A DNA stretch of 41,820 nucleotides from Betaproteobacteria bacterium (GTDB lineage Bacteria; Pseudomonadota; Gammaproteobacteria; Burkholderiales; Gallionellaceae): assembly GCA_021413765.1 (NCBI GenBank), contig JAIOPT010000037.1, forward strand, positions 1-41,820. The letters are read 5' to 3'. A program made the position numbers and the translations under genes. The notes under the pieces are model-generated. The model saw only the letters and a program-made list of their open reading frames with translations. It was not told the origin of the DNA and made no database searches. Of this stretch, positions 17,195 to 26,831 are shown one piece after another. Within the stretch, counting starts at the first letter, position 1. Each line of letters opens with the position of its first letter.

Positions 17195-18232
17195 ATGCGA
17201 ATTTTGATCATTGATGATGTACAGATAAACATTACGATATTGCAGCATCTCATCAGAAAAATTCCGGGATGTGAATCCGTTGCTTTTACCAACCCACTTC
17301 TGGCAATTGACTGGTGTAGGTGCAACGAGCCGGATCTTGTCGTGGTCGACTATATGATGCCGGAGATGGATGGCATCCAATTCACCCGAGAGTTTCGCAG
17401 CCTTGAGAACTATGAAGTAATTCCAATCCTGATGGTTACAGCCAATGATGAGATCAGTGTGCGGCATGATGCGCTCAATAGTGGGATAACCGATTTTCTT
17501 ATTAAGCCACTAGATAATATCGAGTTTATGGCGCGTACCAAAAACATGCTTGAACTACGAAAAAGCCACAAACGCATCACCGATCGCGCCGAATGGTTAG
17601 CAGAAGAAGTACACAAAGCCACGACCGAGATACTGGCGCGTGAACGTGAAACTATTTTTTGTCTATCTCGTGCGGCGGAGTACCGCGACCCAGAGACAGG
17701 GGCTCACATACTACGCATGGCGCATTATTCAAAACACATTGCCCGTGTTCTTGGACTGACTCTAGATCAGCAGGAGTTGCTACTGGAAGCTGCACCAATG
17801 CATGACATTGGAAAGGTAGGTATTCCCGATTCAATCCTGCTCAAACCAGGCAAGTTGACTGTTGAAGAGTTCACCATCATGAAGCAGCATCCGGTAATCG
17901 GTTTTGAGGTGCTCAGCACTGGCAATTCGCAGATGCTTAAAGCTGCTGCGACCATAGCCCTTTCACATCACGAAAAATTCGATGGCAGTGGTTATCCAAA
18001 TGGCTTATCCGGCAATGATATCCCATTGTATGGACGCATTGTGGCGGTCGCCGACGTTTTCGATGCATTGACTTCTGAACGTCCGTATAAAAAAGCTTGG
18101 ACCATTGAACGGGCTAAACAATTGATTTGCAATTCTGCTGGCCAGCATTTCGATATGACCTGCGTCAATGCATTTTTCTCTGATTTTGATGAAGTATTGA
18201 GGATCAAAAATTCATTTGTTGACGATCAATAA
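17195..18232 (+). CDS. Response regulator with HD-GYP phosphodiesterase domain (RpfG-like)
   Basis: A 345-residue protein. Receiver domain at 1-120: acidic pair IIDD (7-8), phosphorylatable Asp 52 in VVDYMMPEMDG, Thr/Lys in VTAND and IKPLD. A coiled linker (125-150) joins an HD-GYP domain at about 150-340 with HDIGKVGIPDSIL (H203-D204), HHEKFDGSGYPNGLSG (GYP at 266-268), and VAVADVFDALTSERPYK. All usual HD-GYP residues appear present, so c-di-GMP hydrolysis controlled by phosphorylation is the expected role. It precedes the FIST and hybrid-kinase genes on the same strand and is the natural partner of that kinase. Confidence 0.93.
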   Translation: MRILIIDDVQINITILQHLIRKIPGCESVAFTNPLLAIDWCRCNEPDLVVVDYMMPEMDGIQFTREFRSLENYEVIPILMVTANDEISVRHDALNSGITDFLIKPLDNIEFMARTKNMLELRKSHKRITDRAEWLAEEVHKATTEILARERETIFCLSRAAEYRDPETGAHILRMAHYSKHIARVLGLTLDQQELLLEAAPMHDIGKVGIPDSILLKPGKLTVEEFTIMKQHPVIGFEVLSTGNSQMLKAAATIALSHHEKFDGSGYPNGLSGNDIPLYGRIVAVADVFDALTSERPYKKAWTIERAKQLICNSAGQHFDMTCVNAFFSDFDEVLRIKNSFVDDQ

Positions 18233-18309
18233 ACCAGCATTTAAAAAGTGAGCTTTGGTTCGAAGAGGGGTTTGGTCCGGAAATGAAAACATAATTGGAA
18301 ACAGGTGAC

Positions 18310-19425
18310 ATGCAAATCAGTCAAATCCGATGGTCTGAAAAATCTGGATGGGTGAACACTCCAGGATTGTTAATAGTTGCTGATATGGTATTAGTCTTTG
18401 CCGACAATGCCTTTTTTCAGACTGAGGCTTGCTATGCCCAGCTACATGAGATGTTCCCCCAAGCTCATCTTATTGGTTGTTCGTCTTCCGGTAATGTCTT
18501 GGGCGTAGAAATTAGTGATGGGGACATAGTGGCGACGGCAGTCAAGCTAAATCATTCCAAGGTTTTACTTACATCAGTTGATGTTGAACCTGGCAAAAAT
18601 GCGCAGGAGGTGGGGATGCGCTTGATGGCTAAGCTGGGTGGCCCTGAATTGCGCCATGTGATAGTTCTTTCTGATGGCCTGCTAGTGAATGGCAGCGAGC
18701 TAGCAAATGGACTGAACCAAGCAGGCATACCGGCCACCGGCGGCCTGGCAGGCGATGGTGAACGGTTCGGGAAAACCTGGGTGATGGCGGATGCACCTGC
18801 CAAAACTGGGCTCATTGCTGCCTTAGGTTTCTATGGCGACGTTACCATCAAAAGTGGATGTTTTGCCGGCTGTGAAGAATTTGGTGCCGAGCGAATCATC
18901 ACTAAGTCGGAAGGAAATGTGGTGTATGAAATTGATGGTCAGCCAGCACTGGATCTGTATAAAAGATATCTGGGTGAGCAGGCAAAAGATCTTCCCGCCA
19001 GTGGCTTGCGATTCCCCTTAAGCATTCAGGCGAGCACAGGGAACAAGGCAGTGATACGCACTTTATTGGCAGTAGACGAAGTTACACATAGCTTAACTTT
19101 TGCTGGTGATACGCCTCAAGGCCATCTTTGCAAACTGATGCACGCCAATTTTGATAGCTTGGTCGACAGTGCCGGATTGGCAGCTGAAGCGGCACAACCT
19201 GCCAGTCATAATGCTGCTGGATTGTGTCTGTTGGTGAGCTGTCTCGGACGGCGCCTGGTGATGGGGCAGATAACTGAAGATGAGCTGGATATCGTACAAG
19301 AAAAGCTGGGCGCTGAAACTTTTATTACCGGTTTCTACTCTTACGGCGAACTTGCACCTTTCAGTGATGTCATGCAGTGCCAATTACACAACCAGACAAT
19401 GACTCTGACTACTATTTACGAATAG
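18310..19425 (+). CDS. FIST-domain sensor, NosP-like
   Basis: A 371-residue soluble protein with the FIST N domain (LLIVADMVLVFADNAFF, LIGCSSSGNVLG, ATGGLAGDGERFGKTWV) and a FIST_C domain ending in GFYSYGELAPF and LHNQTMTLTTIYE. Start ATG 18310 is preferred to TTG 18295 because AGGTG lies just upstream. Proteins with this layout beside a multi-PAS hybrid kinase include NosP, a haem protein that senses nitric oxide and modulates the NahK kinase. Here the kinase gene begins nine bases after the stop. Haem binding cannot be proved from sequence; the ligand could differ. Confidence 0.85.
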   Translation: MQISQIRWSEKSGWVNTPGLLIVADMVLVFADNAFFQTEACYAQLHEMFPQAHLIGCSSSGNVLGVEISDGDIVATAVKLNHSKVLLTSVDVEPGKNAQEVGMRLMAKLGGPELRHVIVLSDGLLVNGSELANGLNQAGIPATGGLAGDGERFGKTWVMADAPAKTGLIAALGFYGDVTIKSGCFAGCEEFGAERIITKSEGNVVYEIDGQPALDLYKRYLGEQAKDLPASGLRFPLSIQASTGNKAVIRTLLAVDEVTHSLTFAGDTPQGHLCKLMHANFDSLVDSAGLAAEAAQPASHNAAGLCLLVSCLGRRLVMGQITEDELDIVQEKLGAETFITGFYSYGELAPFSDVMQCQLHNQTMTLTTIYE

Positions 19426-19434
19426 ACTATCCTC

Positions 19435-22400
19435 ATGCATCGTTTACTTAAACGTCAGCTACAGCGCCATCTAGGAAAAGACTATCAGCCTAATGAAATG
19501 ATGGGAGCATTTTTAGAGATCATTGATAGCTATTATCATGAGGTGGACAGAGAGCAACGCTTGCTGCAGAACGCCCTATGTATAAATACCGCCGAGTTAA
19601 ATGCGGTGAATGAGCATATGCGTGTTCAGAATGCTGAAATAACGCGAACTTTGCTCAATACTTTGAGTGATGGTGTATACGCTACCGATATGCAGGGGCA
19701 ACTTACTTTCATGAATGCTGCTGCCGAGAAAATTTTGGGTAGGAGTGAGCAAGAGCTTATCGGACGCCCAATTAATGAGATAGTGCAACATCATCTCCCA
19801 GATGGATCATCATTCCCTGCTGAACATTGTCCACAATTTATAGTGATTCGGAGTGGTAAATCCATTAATGGCAATGGTCATTATATCGGACGTGATGGCA
19901 GCTTTATTCCGGTGAAATATTTATCGCGTCCTATCATTCAGGGAGGCAAATTTATTGGGGCGCTAGTATCGTTTCAAGATATTAGCTTGCATCAGGAAAC
20001 GGAAAATAATTTACGACTAGCCTATGACAGCTTAAGAGAAACACTGAGTGAGCTGGAGTTCCAAAAATATGCTTTGGATCAGCATGCCATCGTGAGTATG
20101 GCAGATCCAAGCGGAAAAATTACCTATGCCAACAATAAATTTTGTGAGCTTAGTCTGTACGATCGCGAGGAATTGTTAGGACAAGATCATCGTATCTTGA
20201 ATTCCGGCCACCATCCACACTCATTCTTCACGGAAATGTGGAAAGTCATCAGTCTTGGCCAAATTTGGCAAGGTGAAGTAAAAAACCGTCGCAAAGATGG
20301 TGTTTACTACTGGGTGGACTCCACTATCGTTCCATTATTGAATGACCAGGGAAGGCCATTACGATATATCTCTATCCGTACAGACATTACTGCACGTAAG
20401 GCAATAGAGATTCAAATAAAAGAGCAGCGAGCATTTTACGAGCACATCAGCGAAACACTGGATGAAGGTTTGCTTGTGCAGGATACAAATGGGCGATGCA
20501 TCTACATGAACTCCGAAGCTGAGCGTTTATTAGGATGGTCGCGCACGGAATTCATAAATATGCCTATGCATGACACAATTCACAAACAGACAGCAGATGG
20601 ACATCCGTTATTAGAGTGCGATTGCCCTATCATATCGGGGGCGAAAGTAAAAGGAGGTGTACGCCTCGACGATCAGGTTTTTGTGCGCAAGAATGGCACA
20701 GTGTTTCCAGTTGAGGTTTCCTCTCAGGTGTTTATGCGCAGCGGAGTGATCGACTCTATCGTAGTGGCATTCCAGGATATCACTGAGCGAAAAAAAAATG
20801 AGCTTTGTATTAGCCAGATTCAAGAGCGACTGAATCTTGCATTAGAGGGCTCCAATTTAGCATTGTGGGACATCGATATTACCAGCAACCACATTTATCT
20901 AAGCAGCAAATGGGCGGAAATGTTAGGTGAGGCGCCAGAAGAAAAACTAATGACGTTGGAGAGCCTATTCAATGATATTCATCCAGAAGACCGCGAACAA
21001 GTACAAATGCTGTGGGTGCCTGTCCTTAAAGGGTTGTCACCTTATTATTCAGTTGAATGCCGAATAAAATGCCGAAATAACGAGTGGCTATGGGTATATA
21101 CGCGTGGCATGGTAGTTGAGCGTGACAAGACAGGACGTGCAGTGCGCTTGACCGGTACCTGCGCCAACGTAACAGATAAAAAACGGGCAGAAGAGGCGCT
21201 ACATAAGTCTGAGACTAAGTTGCGTACATTGTATGATTCGACTAGCGACGCAGTGATGTTGTTGGACGAAAAAGGATTTTTTGATTGCAACTTGGCAACG
21301 TTGCAGATGTTTGGATGCGAATCACGGGAATATTTTTGCTCACGGCATCCAGCAGATTTCTCGCCTGAAAAGCAACCTGGCGGCTTAGATTCGATGGAAC
21401 TAGCAAACAAGCAGATTGCAATAGCGATGAGAGAGAGCAGCAACCGTTTCGAATGGGTGCATAAGCGCGCGGACAATGGCAACACTTTTGACGCAGATGT
21501 TCTGCTCAATGTCATGATATTAAACGACAGGCCGGTTCTGCAAGCTACTGTGCGCGACGCTACCCAACGCAAACAGGTAGAAAATGCGTTGCGTCAGTCG
21601 AAAGCAATCGCGGAACAAGCGAGCAAGATCAAAAGCGATTTTTTGGCCAATATGAGCCACGAGATACGTACGCCAATGAACGGTATTATCGGCATGACCG
21701 GATTGGCGCTGGACACGGAATTAAGCCCTGAGCAACGTGAATATCTGAATTTGGTAAAAATTTCCGCTGACTCACTACTCAGCATCGTTAACGATATCTT
21801 GGATTTCTCTAAGATCGAGTCGGGCAAGATGGAAATTGAGAAGGTAGAGTTTTCATTGGAGCACATGTTGCGCGATACGATAAAGCTGTTAGCTGTACGT
21901 GCGCACCAAAAGAATTTAGAACTGATACTGAATATTGCCACCGATGTGCCAGATCGCGTGTTTGGCGACCCTGGCCGTTTGCGTCAGGTTATCGTTAACT
22001 TAGTGAGTAATGCTATAAAATTCACGGAATTTGGCGAAGTTGAAATGTCCGTTCGCCTTGCAGATGATGTACAGCAAACGAGCGCCAGACTGAATTTCTG
22101 CGTACGTGACACGGGTATAGGCATACCCCTCGAAAAATTCCAAACCATATTTAATTCATTCTCGCAGGCAGATACTTCAACCACTCGTAAGTATGGTGGA
22201 ACTGGTCTCGGGCTGACCATTTCAGCGCAGATAATTGGGCTGATGGGAGGGAAGATTGACTTGGATAGCGAGGTGGGTAAGGGAAGTACATTTCATTTCA
22301 CTATTGACATACCGGTAAATCCTGAGGCTGTCCATAATCAATATCAACGTTTCGGACGAATTGCCGGTATGCATGTTTTAGTGGTGGATGACAACGCTAC

Positions 22401-23538
22401 CAATCGTGAATTACTACACAATATGTTGAGTAGCTGGGGGATGTTGCCAACTGAAGTAAGCAGTGGAGAGGGAGCGTTGATCGAAATGCAACGCGCAGCA
22501 AATTTTGGTCAGCCTTACTCACTTGCAATACTTGATTTACAAATGCCGGATATGGATGGTTTTGAGCTGGCTGACCACATTTGCCGACAGCCGCAACATG
22601 TTGGAGCAATGGTAATGATGCTAACGTCAGAAGGGCAGCGCGGACATGCAGCAAGATGCAAAGAATTAGGCATCTCTGGCTATCTGACGAAACCTGTATC
22701 ACATTCTGATTTACTCAATGCAATCATGATCGCGTTAGGTGAGCCAAAGTCACAAACGGCTCAGCTTATCACTCGTCATTCACTGCGGGAATCGCGTCGC
22801 AAGCTGAAGTTGTTATTGGCAGAAGACAACGCAGTGAATCAAGTACTGGCGATCCGCATACTGGAAAAATCGGGTCATACTGTCACTGTGGCGAACAATG
22901 GCTTCGAGGCCGTGCAATGCTGGCAGAATGAACAATTCGATGCGATTCTGATGGATATTGATATGCCAGGGATGAACGGAAATGAAGCGACCCAGCTCAT
23001 CCGCGAGCAGGAACAACAAAACGGTACGCATATTCCCATTATTGCAATGACCGCTCATGCTATGAAAGGTATGCGTGAGGAGTGCCTGGGTCGTGGTATG
23101 GATGGCTATCTATCCAAACCTATCAATACCGTAGCATTATGGTGCGAATTAGACCAAGTGATGCAACATATTAAGGACAGAGCTGACACGCCAGCTTTGC
23201 CTTCTGAGCAATTGCATGTAGCAGATTTTAAAAAAGCACGGCAAACGGTGGATGACAACCGCGAGTTGTTCGATGAAATCGTACGTATGTTTCTGGCTGA
23301 TGCATCGCCCCATTTGCATCGTATTAAAACGGCAATTATTGAAGGAGATACTAATACAGTGCGTCACAGCGCTCACGCGCTAAACGGCATGGTCAGCATA
23401 TTTGCTGCCGAGCGTACTATGCGAGCCGCCACTTTGGTCGAGCACGGAATCGGGCAACCGGAATTAATTGATACGGTGACTGAGCTCGAAACGTCGCTGC
23501 TCGAGCTGCAAGCCAGCATTCGCTCCTATAAGTGGTGA
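19435..23538 (+). CDS. Multi-PAS hybrid histidine kinase with two receivers and HPt (NahK-like)
   Basis: A 1367-residue cytoplasmic protein with no membrane helix. An N-terminal segment MHRLLKRQLQRHLGKDY with a coiled coil is the hallmark start of FIST-linked kinases. About five PAS domains follow (about 70-190, 205-325, 330-455, 460-585, 590-720). The HisKA box FLANMSHEIRTPMNG has His 742; the ATPase has NLVSNAIKFTE, DTGIGIP and GGTGLGL. Receiver 1 carries Asp 1034 (ILDLQMPDMDG), receiver 2 Asp 1174 (LMDIDMPGMNG). A C-terminal HPt has SAHALNG with His 1314, where the usual Lys after Leu is Asn. No Shine-Dalgarno is seen, so translation is probably coupled to the FIST gene. Confidence 0.93.
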   Translation: MHRLLKRQLQRHLGKDYQPNEMMGAFLEIIDSYYHEVDREQRLLQNALCINTAELNAVNEHMRVQNAEITRTLLNTLSDGVYATDMQGQLTFMNAAAEKILGRSEQELIGRPINEIVQHHLPDGSSFPAEHCPQFIVIRSGKSINGNGHYIGRDGSFIPVKYLSRPIIQGGKFIGALVSFQDISLHQETENNLRLAYDSLRETLSELEFQKYALDQHAIVSMADPSGKITYANNKFCELSLYDREELLGQDHRILNSGHHPHSFFTEMWKVISLGQIWQGEVKNRRKDGVYYWVDSTIVPLLNDQGRPLRYISIRTDITARKAIEIQIKEQRAFYEHISETLDEGLLVQDTNGRCIYMNSEAERLLGWSRTEFINMPMHDTIHKQTADGHPLLECDCPIISGAKVKGGVRLDDQVFVRKNGTVFPVEVSSQVFMRSGVIDSIVVAFQDITERKKNELCISQIQERLNLALEGSNLALWDIDITSNHIYLSSKWAEMLGEAPEEKLMTLESLFNDIHPEDREQVQMLWVPVLKGLSPYYSVECRIKCRNNEWLWVYTRGMVVERDKTGRAVRLTGTCANVTDKKRAEEALHKSETKLRTLYDSTSDAVMLLDEKGFFDCNLATLQMFGCESREYFCSRHPADFSPEKQPGGLDSMELANKQIAIAMRESSNRFEWVHKRADNGNTFDADVLLNVMILNDRPVLQATVRDATQRKQVENALRQSKAIAEQASKIKSDFLANMSHEIRTPMNGIIGMTGLALDTELSPEQREYLNLVKISADSLLSIVNDILDFSKIESGKMEIEKVEFSLEHMLRDTIKLLAVRAHQKNLELILNIATDVPDRVFGDPGRLRQVIVNLVSNAIKFTEFGEVEMSVRLADDVQQTSARLNFCVRDTGIGIPLEKFQTIFNSFSQADTSTTRKYGGTGLGLTISAQIIGLMGGKIDLDSEVGKGSTFHFTIDIPVNPEAVHNQYQRFGRIAGMHVLVVDDNATNRELLHNMLSSWGMLPTEVSSGEGALIEMQRAANFGQPYSLAILDLQMPDMDGFELADHICRQPQHVGAMVMMLTSEGQRGHAARCKELGISGYLTKPVSHSDLLNAIMIALGEPKSQTAQLITRHSLRESRRKLKLLLAEDNAVNQVLAIRILEKSGHTVTVANNGFEAVQCWQNEQFDAILMDIDMPGMNGNEATQLIREQEQQNGTHIPIIAMTAHAMKGMREECLGRGMDGYLSKPINTVALWCELDQVMQHIKDRADTPALPSEQLHVADFKKARQTVDDNRELFDEIVRMFLADASPHLHRIKTAIIEGDTNTVRHSAHALNGMVSIFAAERTMRAATLVEHGIGQPELIDTVTELETSLLELQASIRSYKW

Positions 23539-23557
23539 TTGGTGTTGTCCAATCACC
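23534..23557 (+). terminator. Hairpin at the end of the hybrid kinase gene
   Basis: GGTGATTGG (23534-23542), loop TGTTGT, CCAATCACC (23549-23557). The nine-base-pair stem is perfect and includes the kinase stop codon. A T run does not follow, so it may stop transcription weakly or protect the transcript end. Confidence 0.45.
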
Positions 23558-23838
23558 TTGAAATCCTGGCGAGTTTATATTGTAATTAATTGATTATATT
23601 TGCTAATAATTACAATTAAAATATGCCGCTTGAACGTAATTGTGACTCAAGTGTAGTGTGTCAATTAGGAAGAGTACTCATTCAAGGTGGCACGAACGTG
23701 TGCGACCTTGGCGAAAATGTCACTGCCCTTTGCTGTCCAGATACTACGGCTTTGCTCTGGCGCTATGCATAGAGATACATACGTTGATAGCGGTCTCCAG
23801 TTCGGCCATGCTCGGCGTAGGTAGCGCCCGTCCATACA
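23558..23838. other. AT-rich intergenic stretch
   Basis: No gene is supported. TTGTAATTA (23580-23588) and TAATTACAA (23607-23615) form a nine-base inverted repeat with an 18-base spacer, which could be a binding site or a chance feature of AT-rich DNA. Short open frames here lack ribosome-binding sites and family resemblance. Confidence 0.45.
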
Positions 23839-24192
23839 TTATCTTTTTAAGATATTCTTAAGATCTGCGAAAGGATTAAAGGTAGCCAGTGAATCAGGGT
23901 TTTGAGCAGCGGAACGACCTGTTGAATCCTTAATTCGAGAGTGCTCATTTTCATGACAATAGGTGCATAAAAGCTCCCAATTGCTACCATCCGTGGGATT
24001 ATCGTCATGGTTATTATTCTTGTGATGGACTTCTAATAACTGAAGATTCTCGCGGGTAAAAGTACGAGCACAGCGACCGCAAACCCACGGATACATCTTG
24101 AGCGCTTGCTCTCGATATCCCATAGCACGCTTCTCTGCATTTTGACGTGCCTCAAGCACAATTTTGTCTAGCTTACTATTATTTAGCGTCAT
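23839..24192 (-). CDS. yajD: YajD-family HNH endonuclease
   Basis: A 117-residue protein. The zinc-binding HNH core runs from VCGRCARTF (first CxxC) through LEVHHKNNNHDDNP (catalytic HH with the Asn/His cluster) to NWELLCTYCHENEHSR (second CxxC and final His). The N-terminal helix MTLNNSKLDKIVLEARQNAE fits YajD. Family members are small predicted metal-dependent nucleases of unknown role. It stands alone between the signalling block and an IS3 remnant. Confidence 0.85.
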   Translation of the reverse strand: MTLNNSKLDKIVLEARQNAEKRAMGYREQALKMYPWVCGRCARTFTRENLQLLEVHHKNNNHDDNPTDGSNWELLCTYCHENEHSRIKDSTGRSAAQNPDSLATFNPFADLKNILKR

Positions 24193-24301
24193 AAATATTC
24201 GTTTATATGGAAATTAATACATGCTATGGTAAATTTTGTCATTCTCCCTATACTTCTATGTGCATATCCACGAAATGGAGAGCATTAATTATAAGGGGAA
24301 A

Positions 24302-24451
24302 TCATTTCGAAGGTAGCTCCATGTAACTGGTCAGTATTTCCCATTTCTTAAGCAGGAATCTTGCGGTTAATGCCTGCTCTGCTTTAGACAGTGCAAGCAG
24401 GTTGTCGAAGCAGAACGCATCTGGCGTTTTGTCGTCAAGCGAAGAATGCAG
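24302..24451 (-). pseudogene. 3' remnant of an IS3-family transposase (OrfB)
   Basis: The minus-strand frame ending TGA at 24304-24302 reads RLHSSLDDKTPDAFCFDNLL followed by ALSKAEQALTA and a lysine-rich tail. R-x-HSSL-x-x-x-TP is the signature of the extreme C-terminus of IS3-type DDE transposases. Upstream of about 24451 the resemblance stops because fadD occupies the DNA. No terminal inverted repeat is recognised. The remnant sits in the fadD leader, so it may have replaced the native promoter region. Confidence 0.7.
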
Positions 24452-24481
24452 CCTATCATCTCCACTACCAAAGAATCCAAT

Positions 24482-26122
24482 ATGAACAATAGACACTGGC
24501 ATGCCAGCTATGGCACCATTCCCGCAGAGATCAACCCTGACGCTTACCCTTCGGTGGTTGCGATGCTGGAGGCAGCCATGGTCACTTTCGCCGACCAATC
24601 TGCCTTCAAGTGTTTCGACCAGACCGTGAGTTATGCCGATGTAGACTATCAGTCGCGCGCTTTTGCGGCCTATTTACAGAATAAATTGGGCATTCAAACA
24701 GGCGATCGTATCGCTGTTATGATGCCAAACTTCATTGCCTTCCCCATTGCGTTTCTTGGCATTGCCCGGGTAGGTGCCATACAGGTCAACGTCAATCCGC
24801 TGTATACCCCCCGTGAACTCGAGCACCAGCTAAACGATGCGCGTGTAACTGCTATCATCGTCTTCAGCGGTGTGTCCAGCACGGTGGCCGAAGTCATGGC
24901 CAACACCTCACTCAAGACCGTGATCACGGTCACCCCAGGTGACGGCACTTCTGCCAAGCTGCCGAGCCCACCAATTGATGCCCGCATTAGTGGCTCTATT
25001 GCCTTTGCCAACTGCCTGGCAGAAGGCTCAGCGATGGTTTTCAACCCAGTGAAACTCGTTGGCGATAACCTGCTGTTTTTGCAATATACCGGTGGGACGA
25101 CCGGCCTATCCAAAGGTGCAGCCCTGTCGCACCGCAACTTGGTGGCCAATGTAGAGCAATTCAAAGCATTTATGCCCGATAACTTGCGCCCGGGTCAGGA
25201 GGTAGTGGTTACTGCCATTCCGCTCTACCATGTCTTTGCGCTGATGGTGAACTTCATTTCCTACTTTGCGGTGGGCGCCGAAAACTGGCTGGTGCCCAAC
25301 CCTCGGGACTTTGACAGCTTTATTGACGTAATGAAGATGGCACGCCCCACGGTGTTTACTGGCGTCAATACGCTCTTTAGTGGGCTGGTGGCGCATCCCC
25401 GTTCCAAGGAAATCGATTTCTCCCGTCTGCGACTAGCCATCGGTGGTGGATCGGCCATTATCGAAGCCAACTCTGCCAAGTGGCAAGTGCTGACCGGCGG
25501 GTTTATACGTGAGGGCTACGGCCTTTCGGAAACCAGCCCGGTACTCAGCTTCAACCCGGCATCGGTTACTGCATTCAGCGGAACTACGGGGCTGCCCATG
25601 CCCTCCACCGATATCAAACTAATCACTGACGAGGGTCTGGAAGCGGCAATCGGCGAGCCGGGTGAAGTCTGCGTCAAGGGTCCGCAGGTGATGGACGGCT
25701 ACTGGAACCAACCCGAAGCCAATGCCACATGCTTTACAGATGATGGCTACTTCCGCACCGGTGACGTAGGCGTGTTCGATGAACGTGGTTTCCTTAAGAT
25801 TGTCGACCGCAAGAAAGACATGATCATTGTCTCGGGCTTCAAAGTGTTCCCCAACGAAGTGGAGGCCATTGCCACGGGCTGCCCTGGTGTGCTGGAGTGC
25901 GCTTGTATTGGAGTGCCCGATGAAAAAACCGGTGAGGCTGTCAAACTATTTGCAGTGCGTGCACCCAATGGCACTCTCACAGCAGCCGAGGTGACCGAAT
26001 TTTGCCACAAAGAGCTGACTTCATACAAAGTGCCAAAACAGGTCGTATTCGTTGAAACGTTGCCCAAGTCTTCCGTTGGCAAAATTCTACGCCGTGAGCT
26101 GCGGGACATGGCCTCTGCCTGA
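24482..26122 (+). CDS. fadD: Long-chain fatty acid-CoA ligase
   Basis: A 546-residue AMP-forming ligase activating fatty acids to acyl-CoA via acyl-AMP. ATP/AMP motif YTGGTTGLSKGA starts at about residue 202; later GYGLSETSPVLSFNP, GYFRTGDVG, and FKVFPNEVEAI with a C-terminal PKSSVGKILRRELR carrying the catalytic Lys. The N-terminus MNNRHWHASYGTIPAEINPD aligns with the usual FadD start, so ATG 24482 is preferred over 24446, which lies in IS3 remnant DNA. The substrate is inferred from resemblance to FadD. Confidence 0.92.
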   Translation: MNNRHWHASYGTIPAEINPDAYPSVVAMLEAAMVTFADQSAFKCFDQTVSYADVDYQSRAFAAYLQNKLGIQTGDRIAVMMPNFIAFPIAFLGIARVGAIQVNVNPLYTPRELEHQLNDARVTAIIVFSGVSSTVAEVMANTSLKTVITVTPGDGTSAKLPSPPIDARISGSIAFANCLAEGSAMVFNPVKLVGDNLLFLQYTGGTTGLSKGAALSHRNLVANVEQFKAFMPDNLRPGQEVVVTAIPLYHVFALMVNFISYFAVGAENWLVPNPRDFDSFIDVMKMARPTVFTGVNTLFSGLVAHPRSKEIDFSRLRLAIGGGSAIIEANSAKWQVLTGGFIREGYGLSETSPVLSFNPASVTAFSGTTGLPMPSTDIKLITDEGLEAAIGEPGEVCVKGPQVMDGYWNQPEANATCFTDDGYFRTGDVGVFDERGFLKIVDRKKDMIIVSGFKVFPNEVEAIATGCPGVLECACIGVPDEKTGEAVKLFAVRAPNGTLTAAEVTEFCHKELTSYKVPKQVVFVETLPKSSVGKILRRELRDMASA

Positions 26123-26231
26123 TTTCAAACTTGAGCCGATGTAGTTCAATAAGTACCGTTTTTGGGTACACACTGGCAGGTAAAGAGAGCCACCCCGTTC
26201 GACGAGTGGAGAATAACCAGCTTCTAGCGGC

Positions 26232-26831
26232 TTAAAGCTTCCGCAGTGCGCCTTCCAGCAACAGCATCGGAATAAAGCGGGAATTGAACGCCAACCACAA
26301 ACCTATTGGAGCCAAGGCAGGAAGAATAAGCGCCCCGAACTGATAGCCCAAAGCTATGCCTTCAATTTTCCAGGGAGAGAGCCCCGTTTGTTCCGAAATA
26401 TCCGGCCCTGCGGTGACCGCCACCTGCTTGAGAAGGTCGAAACAGATTCCCCATGCCTGAAACGGAATTAGCAGCAGTGCGCCCAGCGCCAATTTGCGCC
26501 AGTTGATTGCCTCGCTGCCGGCGAGGAACAGTGCAACAAACAACGGCAATCCGAAACCGTAGGTCAGCGGATTAACCTCCAGCACCAATGCATATTCTCC
26601 CTCCGGCATTCCAGGCGACATGCCAAGTTTCAGGGTGGTAGCGACACTGAGGATGCGCTGCGACCACTCCACCGATTCCACCCAGCCGGAAAAGAACGAT
26701 TTCATAATCCAACCCGATACCATGGCAGCGGGGCCGTTAAACCATTCCGCCTTCCAGTACCAGAGTCCCAGGCACACAGGCAGCCAGAGGGCGGCCTTCA
26801 ACAAAAAACTGTACAAGGGGTTACGCACCAT
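26232..26831 (-). CDS. Exosortase H-associated membrane protein
   Basis: A 199-residue protein with about three to four hydrophobic helices (LKAALWLPVCLGLWYW, LTYGFGLPLFVALFLAG, LALGALLLIPFQAWGI, ILPALAPIGLWLAF). It is coded directly after the exosortase with an 11-base overlap. I chose ATG 26831 over the upstream TTG at 26849. A membrane protein of this type is a known neighbour of XrtH exosortases; its biochemical role is not established. It likely acts with XrtH in the inner membrane. Confidence 0.75.
   Translation of the reverse strand: MVRNPLYSFLLKAALWLPVCLGLWYWKAEWFNGPAAMVSGWIMKSFFSGWVESVEWSQRILSVATTLKLGMSPGMPEGEYALVLEVNPLTYGFGLPLFVALFLAGSEAINWRKLALGALLLIPFQAWGICFDLLKQVAVTAGPDISEQTGLSPWKIEGIALGYQFGALILPALAPIGLWLAFNSRFIPMLLLEGALRKL

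Noticed and set aside
23658-23861. 67-codon plus-strand frame after the hybrid kinase
   Set aside because: Lacks a ribosome-binding site and has an arginine/serine-rich, chance-like composition; it also overlaps the yajD end.
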